A model generated the notes under the pieces. The model was not told the origin of the DNA. It searched no databases and saw nothing but the letters and a program-made list of their open reading frames with translations. A stretch of DNA of 64,000 bases from Sipunculus nudus (taxonomy: Eukaryota; Annelida; Sipuncula; Golfingiida; Sipunculidae): contig CM049321.1 of assembly GCA_026874595.1 (NCBI GenBank), forward strand, positions 7,438,979 to 7,502,978, read 5' to 3'. Positions 1 to 12,353 of the stretch are shown one piece after another (the first letter of the stretch is position 1; every line of letters starts with the position of its first letter). A program made the position numbers and the translations under genes.

Positions 1-600
1 ATGCCATCTCTTTGCTTGATAAAATAGCTCATGGTTCAGCAGAATAATAGAATTGTTATAATATGAAACTGCAGAATTGAATTATGTTGATTTAAAAATT
101 AGTTACACGTATATGCCTATTCGGAATCCAACCTGCAGATTTTACCTCATAATAAACAGACACTGCTAGCCAATCATTTTACACATTTCAATATGTACAA
201 TCTGTCAGCTAGATGCTGGTGTATTTGTCTGTTTGTGTCCTCTAAATTGTTCATTTTGTACTTGATGTAGCTGTTCAGTGCTTATTGTTGAATGTTGTAA
301 TGACACCCGCCCCCTTGGTTGCAGACATGTTCAATTGTACTGAGATTTAGAAGTCTCCTTGCATTTATTCTCAGTTTGTAATGGTAATGTACATGCCACT
401 GAAGGCTGAAAAATTGTCACTTTTTTTTATTATCAAATATCTTCAGCAGTGATTTTGATGCATATGATGATAATGGTACAATAATTTTGACTTTTAACTT
501 TGATGTGTTCATACATCTGTGCATCATTGTCAAGCCCTAGTTTGAATAGTGAAGCAATGAATTACAGTAATAAAAGGCAGGTTTATCTATGTACCTGTTG
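1..600. other. AT-rich noncoding DNA
   Basis: No exon or recognisable repeat was found. Two AATAAA-type motifs occur on the plus strand (about 569 and 608), so this could be the 3' UTR of a plus-strand gene outside the window, but there is no other support. Confidence 0.3.
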
Positions 601-621
601 CAGATTTAAATAAAAGATAGG

Positions 622-896
622 TCATGTGATCATTGATACCCAGTGACTGGCTGTCCTCGTGTGCACCATAAAAAAACACCAGGTTACGTCCCACAATCCC
701 TGTGGATCATGTGATCACTGATGGCCAATAGGAATGGACTCTCAATGACAGCAGGAAATATGTCATGTGATTATGGATATAGCTGATTAAGAGAGACTCC
801 TAAATATAAGTTATGTAACTGGTGTGTCATGTGATCATGGATAGCCATTAGTGAGATACTTCTGAGAAAAATTATTTTAGGTAGCTTGTCATGTGA
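622..896 (+). repeat. Degenerate tandem repeat with five TCATGTGA motifs
   Basis: TCATGTGA occurs at 622, 708, 763, 828 and 889. Most copies are followed by a diverged ATCANNGATNNCCA, so this is an old tandem array with 55-86 base spacing. TCATGTGA is the M-box/E-box form bound by MITF/TFE-type bHLH-zip factors in animals. The repetition is seen directly; a regulatory role is inference. Confidence 0.55.
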
Positions 897-1418
897 CCAT
901 GTATGACCAATAATAAGAGACTTACCAATAATATATATATATAGATGTTACCCAGTTATAAACAGAAATAAAATATATTCCACAAATAAAGTAAGGTGTT
1001 TGTACCATTGTTCTGTCTGCCTTCAGATGCTGAGTATATACTGAAAGTCTAATTTAAGTTCTTATCTAGGTGATTCATAAAAAAAACCAGATTTGATGTC
1101 AGCATATGGACCATGTGAAAGCTGCAGCTCCAGTGTGGCTCTTAAAAAAACTGTATATTTTAATCCTGGTGCAGGAGTCAATTTTAAGGTGATACATGTA
1201 TTTCAGTTTGTATATACATGGAACTGTACATTTTTTTGTATATGCCTACAGTGATTGTTATTAAAAGCATGTATAAACTAGCAGTGTTGAGTGTTTAAAT
1301 TTACAGAGTTTGCAGAACACTCAGTAATACCTGAGCATTTTTCAGTGTCTAAGTTGGAGAAGGGGCTGACAGTTTACAACCTTCAGAATACGGGCTTTGC
1401 AAAATTTAAGACAACCAG

Positions 1419-1462
1419 CTTCTTTGGCTCAGGGGTAGAGCACAGGGCTCAAAGTGAAATAG
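1419..1462 (+). mobile_element. tRNA-like SINE head (GGCTCAGGGGTAGAGC type)
   Basis: GGCTCAGGGGTAGAGCACAG resembles the 5' half and A box of a tRNA. Related heads lie at 16317-16360 and, inverted, at 21479-21514. The body and box B are not recognisable here, so it is a truncated or diverged copy. A C-run and AT-rich sequence follow. Confidence 0.5.
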
Positions 1463-1608
1463 TGAGTTAATATCTCAGCCAGGGTTGTGAGATTTTTACG
1501 GTCAGAATACAGCACTGCAGGTGCCATAGTATCCCCAGACAATCCCCCCCCCCCTTTAATAATAGGCCCCCCATCTTCAGCAACAATTAATATCAGACCA
1601 CACTTATA

Positions 1609-1640
1609 AACAAGGGACCTATGGGTCACGATGCTCAGCT
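1609..1640 (+). mobile_element. HINE-type 5' end stub
   Basis: ACAAGGGACCTATGGGTCAC followed by GATGCTCAGCTG matches the 5' ends of the elements at 5710, 8066 and 28155. Nothing else of the element follows. Confidence 0.5.
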
Positions 1641-2929
1641 GTTATATATGATAAAAACATATTATTTAGAAATGAGGAACATGCTGGTTTTGTGTGGTAA
1701 TAAATATAAGCTGTATTATGAGTTGTTGTTGTTTAGCTTATGTATGATTTTGATAGTACCTTTGGAGACAGGGAAGAGGATTGATTTCATTTATTTTATT
1801 AACAAATGGAGTACTACTGTCACACAGATTTTGACTTGGCCATATAACTTATAAGCAGAACATATAATATAAGAGTTTAACTATTTATTAAAAAAATTAC
1901 AAATATTGTCCCAAATATAATTTTTATTAAAAATAATAAGAGAATCATATGATTTTTTAAAATGAAATATAACTGATATGATTATTAAAATAATATTAAA
2001 GAATATATTCATGAATGCATTTTGAAAGTATTTGCACGAGTATTCATATACTTTCATTTTTACCTGAATTCCCATTCTTTATGCAAGAAATTTTATAATG
2101 GAGTACATAATCATATTCGTATTTAAATACAATTACAAAGTATTCGCACCATGTCTGGTATTTATTCAGTTTTCACCAAACAATGATGTTGAGAATCCAG
2201 AATATACAAAATTCACACATTTAAATAATGATCATAAGTACCTGGTTTTATGGCTTTTATTTATATTAAAAAATAACTGTAAAAAATTCATTTTGGACTA
2301 ATTTCACATCAATGTACACATTAGACACAGTAGGAATCTAGATTAATATTATCAACTGCATCTTTGTCTATCATTAATTTCCTTCATATAATCCTTAATG
2401 ATTAGTAATGAATAATATGATTTACTTCTTTATCATTAAAAATGAACTGAAAAATGCCATAGGTGACTGCATGGTGTTATTTGGAATATGTGACATTCTA
2501 CCCATCGATACAAGATTCTTATATCATCAGTAACTGCAAGTTAATTTCCTGTTATTATAAACTAACAAATTCCTTTTCTATTTTTCTTTAATTTGTTATT
2601 AAAAACCAATAAAAATTTATTAATTTATTGTTTATTGTTATGTTGTTGGTTAAAACTACTAGATGAGTTGGGTTGAACACCTGAATCAACTGTGGCTGGC
2701 CATAAGCTGCCTGGATTCTCCCCTCAAGCGTGCATAATTTGATGAAAGGTCAACAAGGGCAACATACAGGTGACTCAAGAGGGGCTGGAGAGAGCCAAAG
2801 TCTGACAGGGTCTCATAAAAAACATTAATAAAAGCTACAATATTTGGCAAATTTCTTTCAGCTTTCTAAACTAAAAAGCTGAAATCCTTATGTGTGCATG
2901 ATATGAAAATTATATCAACAGTGATCACG
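1641..2929. other. AT-rich noncoding DNA
   Basis: Very AT-rich. No exon, structured repeat or conserved motif was recognised. The last 250 bases may be an eroded upstream part of the adjoining family A repeat. Confidence 0.4.
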
Positions 2930-4203
2930 GGAAACAAACGTGCCATGGTCACAGTTGGGCAAAATTTAAGGTACTAATTTTATATTTATACTAATAACTT
3001 ATAAAATTTGAAAAATTCAGAACTAATTTTGGGTATTCAATTGAATCTTGATTAAATAATGTTACATCCCTGACAAAAAAAAATCTCTAGCTTCAGCAAT
3101 GCCCTTGTTAAGGGAGTAAATATATTTCTTGATTTTTTACAAAGTGCATTATGTTTGGGCCCATAACTTAAAAAAAATACACAATACTGACATCATTTCT
3201 GGCATGTGCATAGTGAATGTATAGAAAAATATGTATATTATATATGATCAAAGTCAGATCAGTGGTTTTGATATTAGGCAGTCTTAAAGTGTAACATTGG
3301 GTTTTTAATGGAAAAATGAAGTTTTTCATTGATATCTCGAAGGAATTAAGTCCTAGTGACCAAATTCTTGGCATGGTAGGGGATTTTGGAGAAATCTAAC
3401 TGTATGCCAAATTTAAGGAACTTAGAGCTGAAGCTCGGGAGCTGAGCTCTAGCAAACTGCATAACACTAGCAATATGTGACATGGTGCTTGAAAACTTGA
3501 ATAAAATCTACAGTTTTTGATCATCTGGTTTCAAATTTTTGGTGTTAACAGTTGAAATGCTAACAAAAACATGCTGTGAAAATTAAATCCACAGCAGTTA
3601 CAGCAAAAAAACGTGCCATGGTCAAAGTTGGGCAAAATTTAAGGTACCAATTTTTTATTTTTGCTAATATTTTTAAAAATTTAAAAGATTTTGATCTAAT
3701 TTTGGGTATACAATTTAATTTTGATTAATAAAAGTAATATTACTGGAAAAAAAGTGCTTAGCTTTAACAAGTTTTGTGTTAAGTGATAAAATTTCTTTCC
3801 TGATTATTTACAAAATGCATTATGTTTGGGCCCATAACTTTTTTAAATTAAATAATACAGACCTAATTTCTGGCATGTACATAGGAATTATATAGAGGAT
3901 TATTTATAGGAAATATGAGGAAAAACAGATGAGTGGTTTTGATATTAGGCAGTCCTAAAGTGTGAAAATAGGTTTTTAATAAAAAATTGAGGTTTTTCCT
4001 TAATTTCTCAAAGGAATGAAGTCGCAAAGACCCAGTTTTTGGCTTGGTAGGAGATCTTGGGGACATCTAACATTATGCTGAATTTTGGATTCCTAGGTCT
4101 TATGGTTTTAAAACGTGCCACATCTACGGACGTACGGACGGACGGACGACGGACAATGGACCACGACTATAGCTCAGATGACTTATAGTCAGCTGAGCTA
4201 AAA
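2930..4203 (+). mobile_element. HINE-like element, family A, with two core repeats of about 670 bp
   Basis: Two core copies start at ACGTGCCATGGTCA (about 2937 and 3610), each containing GGGCAAAATTTAAGGTAC and TTTGGGCCCATAACTT. The element then has an ACGG tract (4127-4152) and a terminal hairpin made from AGCTCAGATGACT and AGTCAGCTGAGCT, followed by AAAAA. Family A returns at 23115, 29742 and 42760. This architecture is that of Helentron-associated non-autonomous elements described from bivalves (pearl-like). The 5' end is not defined. Confidence 0.65.
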
Positions 4204-5400
4204 AGGTCACTTCACATAGAAAAGGTCATGACCCCAATTTCAATATACATCATCCCCTAACCCATGTCTATGTATATGCATAATATGAAAGAAATCTGTC
4301 CATCAGTTTTTGACTTTAATAATGCTCACAGAACTGTTAAGTGGCTATGATGGGGTATAAAACTGCATGAAAACAAGTAAAAGAATAACAGGTTGTGTAC
4401 CAGTTTCCGGTACATGACAACACTATCCAAGATCTTCGATCAAGTGGATTTTTGGACCAATCCATGCATCCCTTATTGAGATCTTAATGATTTTGTCTAA
4501 TTTTCACCATATATGGCAATATTCAAGGTCAAGGCCACTCTCATAGAAAGGTCATGACCCCAATTTCAATATACATCATCCCCTAACTCATGTCTATGTA
4601 TATGCATAAAATGAAAGAAATCTGTCTGATAGTTTTTGACTTAAAATGCTCACAGTACAGTTAAGTGGCCATGATGGGGGTATTAAACGTCACGAAAACC
4701 AAAAGAATAACAGGTGGCGCCACCTGTTTCCGGTACATAACAATACCATCCAAGATCTTCGATCAAATTGATTTTTGGACCAAACCATGCATCACTTATT
4801 GAAATAATGATTTTGTGTAATTTTCACCGTATATGGCAATATTCAAGTTCAAGGCCACTCTCATAGGAAAGGTCATGACCCCAATTTAAATAAACATCAT
4901 CCCATAACCCATATCTATGTATATGCATAATATAAAAGAAATCTGTCTGATAGTTTTTGACTTGTAATGCTCACAGTACTGTTTAAGTGGCAATGATAGG
5001 GGTATTAAACGGCACGTAAACAGGCAAAAGAATAACAGGTGGCACCACCTGTTTCTGGTACATGACATTACTATCCAAGATCTTCGGTCAAGTTAATTTT
5101 TGGATCAATCCATGCATCCCTTATTGAGATATTTAAGAATTTGTGTGATTTTTCCCAAAATTTGACATATTCAAGGTCAAGGACACTCTTAGTGAAGGTC
5201 ATGACCCCATTTTAAATAGATGTCGTCCTCTCACCCATATCTATAAATATACCAAGTTTGGTAAAGATGCGTGAAATATTTTTTTAGTTATTGCGCCAAC
5301 ATGATTTATATGTGGCGGCGGGACCGGCATGAAAAACATAGTACCCCCCTGACTTTGTCTAAGGATACAATAAGAGGAAGCGTGTGATACTGCCCTGTCA
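4204..5400 (+). repeat. Tandem array, four units of about 325 bp (family G)
   Basis: Units start at GGTCATGACCCCA at 4224, 4550, 4871 and 5197 (spacing 326, 321, 326). One unit carries the perfect 20-bp palindrome AACAGGTGGCGCCACCTGTT (4709-4728) and the next a one-mismatch version near 5038. The array ends in a GGCGGCGGGACC stretch and a hairpin-like terminus near 5340-5370, similar to the end of family B. Confidence 0.7.
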
Positions 5401-5709
5401 CGTTGTCCGAAACCGGAAGGAAATTCTGCAGATGTAAATGTACGTGGTTAAGTTAACATTAAATAAAAAATGGAGGCAATAACCTCCATCAAAAACAAAT
5501 TTTTCAAATAAAATTTAAAAAAACTTTCAGAAAATGGGATTTTAGAAATTAAAGACGAGGCAGTGATTTAGGATCAGAGGCCAGACTGTGAATCGAGTCC
5601 ACTTTTCAGCGACTCAGACTTTGACTCATGAGTTCTGGACTAAGACTTGCACTCGGACTCGGAGGACGGGACTTGAAAAATCAGGCCTAGTCATCTCCAG
5701 TCCAGAAAA
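5401..5709. other. Noncoding spacer with GAGTC-rich stretch
   Basis: About 5575-5690 is rich in GAGTC/GACTC words. Similar stretches occur near 30785-30865 and 51640-51775. No gene was seen. Confidence 0.4.
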
Positions 5710-6007
5710 ACAAGTGACACAGGGGTCATGACGCTCAGCTGACTAAAAAGACATTCACAAAAGGAATTTTATCATCTGAATGCCACATTTTGTAGGTGGA
5801 ATTCCCATTCAACTGAAGCATAGCTCAGAGGATATGGGTAACAGAGACCTAATTTCAGGTTTTATTAGATTTTTCATGGACCTCAAAGGATGACAAGTTA
5901 GAATATTCTAGGTCAAGTGGTTTTGATTTGTGTACTATTAATGATGGACGATGGACAAAGAGTAATTGCTATAGTTCAGACGACTTTCAGTCAGCTAAAC
6001 TAAAAAA
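5710..6007 (+). mobile_element. Short HINE-like element with both ends (about 300 bp)
   Basis: The 5' end ACAAGTGACACAGGGGTCAT carries the subterminal motif GCTCAGCTGACT (5733-5744). The 3' end has GGACGATGGAC, then TTCAGACGACTTTCAGTCAG and CTAAACTAAAAA. The inner sequence shares about 100 bases with the element starting at 8066. There is no core tandem array, which makes this the minimal form of the family. Confidence 0.65.
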
Positions 6008-6130
6008 ATGTGTATAAAAGTTTAAAAAATCCAGGTGGCGCCACCAGTCTGCAGGACTGATGAAACACTCCATAATCAATATGCATGCAAAGAATCACAT
6101 TAATCAATGTATTAGATGTTCGGGTACTGT
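6008..6130 (+). repeat. Orphan family C unit fragment
   Basis: Contains CAGGTGGCGCCACCAGTCTG (palindrome 6034-6045) and the start of a family C unit, homologous to 10440-10560. It abuts the 3' end of the short HINE. Confidence 0.6.
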
Positions 6131-7153
6131 CACATAGGCCAACGTAGGCTATGGTATAGGGGTCGTAGAAAGTTCGAAACCAAGTCTTACTTGGCCTGGT
6201 TTAAGTTGCATCATGCTTGTAAGCGATGAGGTGTTATCCTAAACTTAGAACATAGTAGCATCCTAAGCTTGATTTACAAAATGGTTCTAAACATTGAAGG
6301 GTACTATGCCACACTGACATGATCTCTTGTGTTAGAGGAGCAAAATTTCACACTCATTTTTGTTAGAGGAGAAAAATACCAATAACAGGGTATAACTGCT
6401 GCCTTGTTGAAAGGCTTGTTCACCCTGGCCTGCCATCATTTTGAAATTTATGATTTATTCAATGTTATTTTGTTATTATAAAGCTTTGAAAATTCATGAA
6501 ACATTCCCAGTACATGGGATAAGCAAACACACTCAAAGTAAAACACAAACAGATTATTAAATATATCCCACTTTATTCATTTTCCCCTAAGTTTGTTATA
6601 AACCATATATGATACAAAGATGAGCATTCTCAGCACCACCGACTGACTGAAGATGTTTAATGCTTCTCAAGCACTCTAGACTGATAGAAGTCTGGGCCCT
6701 CCGCCTAGGCACTCCTTAAGCTAGAATTTTAAAATTTCCCTAACATATCAACAATGAAACACCATGTTTAGTTCTGACTCAATCATAAACACAAAAAGAA
6801 GACTTATATATTAAAGAGCAGGGTTTCAGTTGTAACCTCTGGCTTGTACCTAATTCAACAATAATGTTTGTACTCTTATTAAATAAATAAATATGAATTT
6901 TGCTCCCTAAGCATTACCTCTTCACCAAACTTTTATAACATTAAGTCTATCTCATCGTAGCTGTGTATCCACTAGCAAGAATGGATGCAGGCCCAGCGAG
7001 GAGTACACAGAGTAAATGCTGTTACATTTCATTTTGAGTGAAAGCTCACCAGCCCAGCAACCTGCATAGGCCACAGTCTCTGATAGACAGTCGCACAGAT
7101 TGCCTGCCCGGTATTTGTTTTGCCGGCATAGGATACATGGCTACGATAAGGTC
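6131..7153. other. Noncoding DNA, nothing recognised
   Basis: No exon, repeat or RNA gene was seen on either strand. Confidence 0.4.
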
Positions 7154-7886
7154 TTAAAGGTGCCCATTCATCTACCTTTTGAAAAAGAATTTATATGATT
7201 TTTGGCTTCCTCTGTGTACATATTAATGATCTAAGGGTAATTCTTGTAATGAAAAGTTCTTGTAATGCCTCTGTGAAGGATGTATGAATTTGTTTATCAA
7301 CAATGTGTTTGTTAACAAGGCTTCATTGACAAACGGGAAGAACACGTAACCTAAGGTGGTAGGTTGCATATATATGCGGAGGTAGAAAAGTCACTTGTAG
7401 CAAAACGCCATTTGCCAAGCTCGAGCCTATCTGACTTGCTATGAGATGCCCTTGTTGAATTTGTTTTGATTATTTTGGCATGCCCCCACATATTATAAAC
7501 ACGTTGTGAGGGGCCTGGACAGCTGAGTGGTAAAATGCTTGGCTCTCTCTCCGCTGGCGACCCGGGTTCGATCCCCGGCGTGGCTATGAGAGTGGATTGT
7601 TGTTGCCCGTCCAAGGCCGGTGGTTTTCTCCGGGTACTCCGGTTTCCTCCACCCCTGCAGACTACTGAACGCCATCACCGGAGCCATGGAGAGTGCCTCG
7701 ATTAGTTATCATAACTATTTCTACAATCCATGTAAAATAAATAAGTTTATATTAAGTTTATATATTAAATAAACAAAACAAGCAACCTGTGTGCCGTGAT
7801 ATCCACATTTTCCTGCATATATTTATAAAAGCTCTATGGGATTACCTTTACTTTATAAAGGTCAGCAGGTGAATGAGCCCCTTTAA
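7154..7886 (+). mobile_element. MITE with TTAA ends, interrupted by a SINE
   Basis: The terminal inverted repeat begins TTAAAGGTGCCCATTCATCT (7154) and is matched at the other end by the complement of AGGTGAATGAGCCCCTTTAA (ending 7886). A second copy in the opposite orientation lies at 27169-27637. TTAA at both ends suggests piggyBac-type mobilisation. The copy is split by a tRNA-derived SINE that copy two lacks, which dates the SINE as younger. Confidence 0.75.
7507..7760 (+). mobile_element. tRNA-derived SINE (family S1, most intact copy)
   Basis: The tRNA-like head has an A-box region CAGCTGAGTGGTAAAATGC and a perfect B box GGTTCGATCCC. It is followed by the conserved body GGTACTCCGGTTTCCTCCAC, GGAGCCATGGAGAGTGCC and an AATAAATAAG tail. 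Related copies are at 44430-44670 (plus) and 46758-46925 (minus, truncated). No protein is encoded. It is inserted within the TTAA MITE. Confidence 0.85.
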
Positions 7887-8289
7887 TGTCATAATAGGTC
7901 AATGGAGTGGGGAAGTAGAGGGATAAAAATCTGACCTTTAATTTAATAAGAGTACATACTATGCTGACTCAATGTACCCTTACATTGCTGACCACCAATT
8001 CAGCCTGGTCCCATTCTCTTGGTAAAAAATGACAGCATCAGACTTATATACTGTTGTTTTTACAAACAAGTGACCCTTGGGTCATGACGCTCAGCTGACT
8101 GGGAAGAGATTCGCAAAAGGAAATTTTATCATCAGAATGGTAGTATATACCCATTCAACTGAAGCATCAAACAGATTAACCAACTGGCCAAGATTTAGTC
8201 TGTATTTATATATCTCAAAAATAGAGAAAAATGTGTAAACTTTTAAAACTAGAATACAGGTAACCGACAAGTGACTACATGTATCTTCC

Positions 8290-9420
8290 AAAATCGGATA
8301 GTGAGGCATGGATTGAGTGGCAAGGGGAAATAGAGTGAGGTATGTTGCATATTAGCATGGATGTCTGCAGCCTAAATGTGTATGTAGGTTGTGCCACCTA
8401 CCACAAATCCAGAAAGCTGTCCAAGTTGTATACACCTGCAAAATTTTAGGCAGAAAAGTCAAACCACTACATGTATATGAGCGATTTTTGCCCATGGCAG
8501 ACAAACAGACAAACACTGTGCAAAAATCTTTGCAATTAACCCCTCCAGTTTTGTGTATGATAAAGACCTATGTGGGATCTAAACACATGCACAATTTTTG
8601 CCCAATCGGTCAAATGGTTCCTGAGATATGAGCTTGGATGTGTCCAGCTTTAACTAGAATGTAGGTGGCGCCACCTGTCATAAAATCAAGAAAGCTGTCC
8701 ACGATGTATAAACCTGCAAAATTTTAGGCAGTTATGTCGAACCACTACAGAGAAATGAGTGATTTTAGGCCACGGCAGACTAACAGACAGACCCTGTGCA
8801 AACATTGTTACAGGTGGCGCCACCATTTTTTGTGTATGTTACAGAGCTATCAAAGGGCTACATTTGTATAAATTTTATTTCCTGATAGGTCAAACGGTTC
8901 CTGAGATATAAGCTTGGATGTCATCAGTGTGAACGTGAACATAGGTGGCGCCACCTGTCATAAAATCAAGAAAGCTATCCTGGATGTATACACATGACGA
9001 ATTTCAGGTGAATTAGTCAATTCACTGCAGAGATATGAGTGATTTTAACCCAAGGCAGATGAACAGATGGACACTGTGCAAACATGGTTACAGGTGGCGC
9101 CACCATTTTTTGTGTATGTTATAAGCAATCCAAGGGCTACATTTGTATCAATTTTATTTCCTGATCGGTCAAACGGTTCCTGAGATATGAGGGTTTATGA
9201 GTGGAAACAGACCCACAAATGGACACTGGATAGAGAGAAAAGGTCAGAGGTCAATGCAAATTGGTTAGGCACCAGTTCACATGTGACCCGATAATAGGTG
9301 TAAGTTTGGAAAAAATCGGTCCATTAGTCTCCGAGGAGCTCTCTGGAAACGAACGCCGCCGCGGCGGAGGAACTCTGTCAAAAACATAGTATCCGCAAAA
9401 CTTCGTTTTGGCAGATACAA
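8290..9420 (+). repeat. Family B tandem array with its own 3' hairpin
   Basis: Units of about 280 bp contain two GGTGGCGCCACC palindromes each (8664, 8813, 8944, 9093) and the shared words TAAAATCAAGAAAGCT and CAAACGGTTCCTGAGATAT. The array ends in GCCGCCGCGGCGG and a hairpin made from GTATCCGCAAAAC, TTC and GTTTTGGCAGATAC (about 9388-9417). A near-complete independent copy is at 30960-31545. Confidence 0.7.
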
Positions 9421-11392
9421 AAATACAGGTGGCTCCACCAGTCTGCAGAAACTAATAAAAACACTTAATGGTCAATATCCATGCAAAAAATCATGGTGAT
9501 CTCTGCATTAGTTGTTCAGATACTACAGTTTTTGTATCAAATTGTCCATTATTCTGAGGGATACTTCGGAGTCCTATAGCTTGAAGGATATGGGTAACAG
9601 AGACCTAATTTCAAGTTTCCACAGGCACCTTTCATGGGCCTCCTTGCATGACAAGAATGAAGATTCTATGTCCAGTTGTTGCGATTTGTACCCTGTTGAC
9701 AGATAACCACATCTTTAAAGGTCTCAAAAAAAAAAAAATTCGTAAAAATTTGAAAAAAAAATACAGGTGGCACACCCAGTCTGCAGAAACTGATGGAACA
9801 GCTCATGATCAATATGTATGCCAAAATCATGACCATCAGTGTTGTAGTTATTGAAATACTGCAGTTTTTGTATCAAATTTTCCATTATTCTGGGGGGGGG
9901 GGGGTATTTTGGACCCATACAGCTTAAAGAATATGGGTAACAGAGACCTAATTTCAAGTTTTCATGGAGACTTTTCATGGGTCTCCCTGTGTGTCAAGAA
10001 TGAAGATTCTTGGTCCAGTTTTTATGATTTGTGCCCTGTTAACAGATGTTCATATCTTTGAAGGTCTCAAAAATACAGAAAAATTTCGTAAAAAAAACCG
10101 AACAAATACAGGTGGTGCCACCAGTCTGCAGAAACTTATGAAACACTCCATGATCAATATCCATGCAAACAATTATGGTTATCTCTGCATTAGTTGTTCA
10201 GATACTTTAGCTTTTGTATCAAATTTTCCATTATTCTGAGCTGTACTTTGGAGTGCCATAGCTCAAAGGATATGGGTAACAGAGACCAAATTTCAGGTTT
10301 CCATGGAGACATATTATGGGTCTCCCTGTGTGTCAAGAACGAAGATTCTAGGTCCAGTCGTTACGATTTGTACCCTGTTGACAGATAACTACATCCTTAA
10401 AGGTCTCAAAAATGGAGAAAACAATTCGTGAACATTGAAAAATACAGGTGGCGCCACCAGTCTGCACAAACTGATGAAACATCTCATGATCAATATGTAT
10501 GTCGAAAATCATGACCATCAGTGATGTAATTAATGAGATATTGAAGTTTTTGTATGAAATTTTTGACTATTCTGGGGGGTAATTTTGGGCCCCATAGCTC
10601 GAAGGATATGGGTAACAGAGACCTAATTTCTGGTTTCCATGAAGACTTTTCATAGGTCTCTCAGTGTGTCGAAAATGGAGATTCTAGGTCCAGTCGTTAC
10701 GATTTGTGCCACGCTAACAGATGACAGCATCGTCAAAGGTCTCAAAAATAGAAGAAAAAATCGTAAAAAATCAAACAGTACAGGTGGCGCCACCAGTCTG
10801 CAGGAACTGATCGAACATCTCATGATCAATATGTATGCCAAAAATGAAGACCATCAGTGATGTAGTTATTGAGATATTGAAGTTTTTGTATGAAATTTTT
10901 TACTATTCTGAGGGGTAATTTGGGGCCCCATAGCTCAAAGGATATGGGTAACAGAGACCTAATTTCTGGTTTCCAAGGAGATTTTTCATGGACCTCTCAG
11001 TATGTCAAGAATTAAGATTCTAAGTCCAGTCTTTATGATTTGTGCCTTGTTAACAGATGTTCACATTTTTAAAGGTCTCAAAAATAGAGAAAAAAATTCC
11101 TTAAAAAATCGAAAAATACAGGTGGCGCCACCAGTCTGCAGGAAGTGATGTAACAACTCATGATCAATATGTATGCCAAAAATCATGACCATCAGTCAAG
11201 TTGTTAATGAGATATTGAAGTTTTTGTATGAAATTTTTTACTTTTCTGGGGGGTACTTTGGGGCCACATAGCTCGAAGGATATGGGTAACAGAGACCTAA
11301 TTTCTGGTTTCCAAGGAGATTTTTTATGGACCTCTCAGAATCCCAAGTTACAAGGTTCTAGGTCCAGCGGTTACGATTTGTGCCTGGTTAAC
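9421..11392 (+). repeat. Family C tandem array, six units of about 338 bp
   Basis: The palindrome-containing word starts near 9427, 9766, 10109, 10447, 10783 and 11121 (spacing about 336-343). Each unit has CCACCAGTCTGCAG, CATGATCAATATG, AAGGATATGGGTAACAGAGA and GGTCTCAAAAATA. Three units keep a perfect GGTGGCGCCACC; the others have one to three changes. Short open frames here are chance. Confidence 0.8.
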
Positions 11393-11472
11393 GGACGGAC
11401 AGACGGACAGACGGACGACGGACAAAGAGTGATCGCTATAGCTCAGATGACTTTCAGTCAGCTGAGCTAAAA

Positions 11473-12239
11473 AATCATTTAAACACAGTTTTATATGTCA
11501 ATATGTATATAACTCATTTCATCAGATTAACATTAAGTCTTTATGGCCCTCCTACAACCAAAAATTTGAAACATTGCTTCCATAAAACTCTTAGTTGACT
11601 TATCAACAAGGTCAAGTTCATATCACAACCCCATTTCTGCCAAAAACATTTCATACAAAATGGAATGATAATCACAAACAGCTGTGTTTGATTTTACATA
11701 TTATACAAATAATTTATCACCCTAACACTGATTTTCAGTGATTTTACCGACTTAACCTTGGGAAAGGTTCTCAACTGGAGACCCCTCTTTAAAGAATTTG
11801 CACATGTGAAACGGTAGGACACTTATCAGCTCAGGTACGATTTTTTTTTCACCAAAACCTTTCATAAGAAATTAATATTGCATGAATTATATTAAATTTT
11901 CAAAATGAAGAGTGTGTGCTTTCAGTATTGTCAAGATTTGTCATTGCACAGAAATAAAAAGAATTACCATGCCTTGCGATCTGTCACAACCAGGCCCTGT
12001 CAACAATTACTGACAAGCTGGCCCATTACACAGCATTGACAACAACACTTACAGCAAAATATTATGATTAAACCAAAATCAGAATCCTGCTGGCACTGGC
12101 TCATTTACAGGACTGTGACAGATCTTTGGACATGTGAAATATTATAAACTTCAAAATAGTGTAAACTCATAATATACAGTTCAAAATATATCTGCAAAAA
12201 ATATATTTCTGTAAATATATAGCATCTATTAACGATTAT
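11473..12239. other. Noncoding DNA downstream of the AKR gene
   Basis: Nothing recognisable on either strand apart from AT-rich sequence. Confidence 0.4.
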
Positions 12240-12353
12240 ACTAAAAGACACTTTATTCTTAAAGACACTGAACACTCATGACGACACTCAGTGTACCCCT
12301 TGCCCTGATCCTCGCCCTGTATAGTGTGGCTTCCATGGTAACGAATATATCTC
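12240..12353 (-). other. Possible alternative or noncoding 3' terminal exon of the AKR gene
   Basis: On the minus strand an acceptor-like ATTTTGTGTAG|GAG (12354) is followed by about 96 bases and then AATAAA (complement at 12252-12257), the layout of a last exon with a poly(A) signal. Joined to exon 9 it would stay open through the signal but would lose the KRVPRD...PFN tail, so it is more likely a UTR exon, or not used at all. Confidence 0.3.

Larger units (their letters stand above)
8066..11472 (+). mobile_element. Composite HINE-like element, 3.4 kb, both terminal motifs present
   Basis: The 5' end CAAGTGACCCTTGGGTCATG carries GCTCAGCTGACT at 8089-8100. The 3' end carries its exact inverted complement AGTCAGCTGAGC at 11456-11467, within a terminal hairpin and after a (GACG/GACA)n tract at 11393-11420. 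The interior consists of a family B array (8290-9420), probably a nested insertion because family B also stands alone at 30960-31545, and a six-unit family C array. It encodes no protein. Confidence 0.7.

Noticed and set aside
4224-5240. CRISPR-like regularly spaced repeats
   Set aside because: The whole 325-bp unit repeats, there are no unique spacers, and the genome is eukaryotic.
7507-7580. Possible functional tRNA gene
   Set aside because: The A box is degenerate, the stems do not pair properly, and the same head recurs with a SINE body and tail at other loci.
9512-11470. Recurring 60-90 residue frames
   Set aside because: Repeat copies of the same family C unit translated in the same way; no start or domain conservation beyond the DNA repeat.
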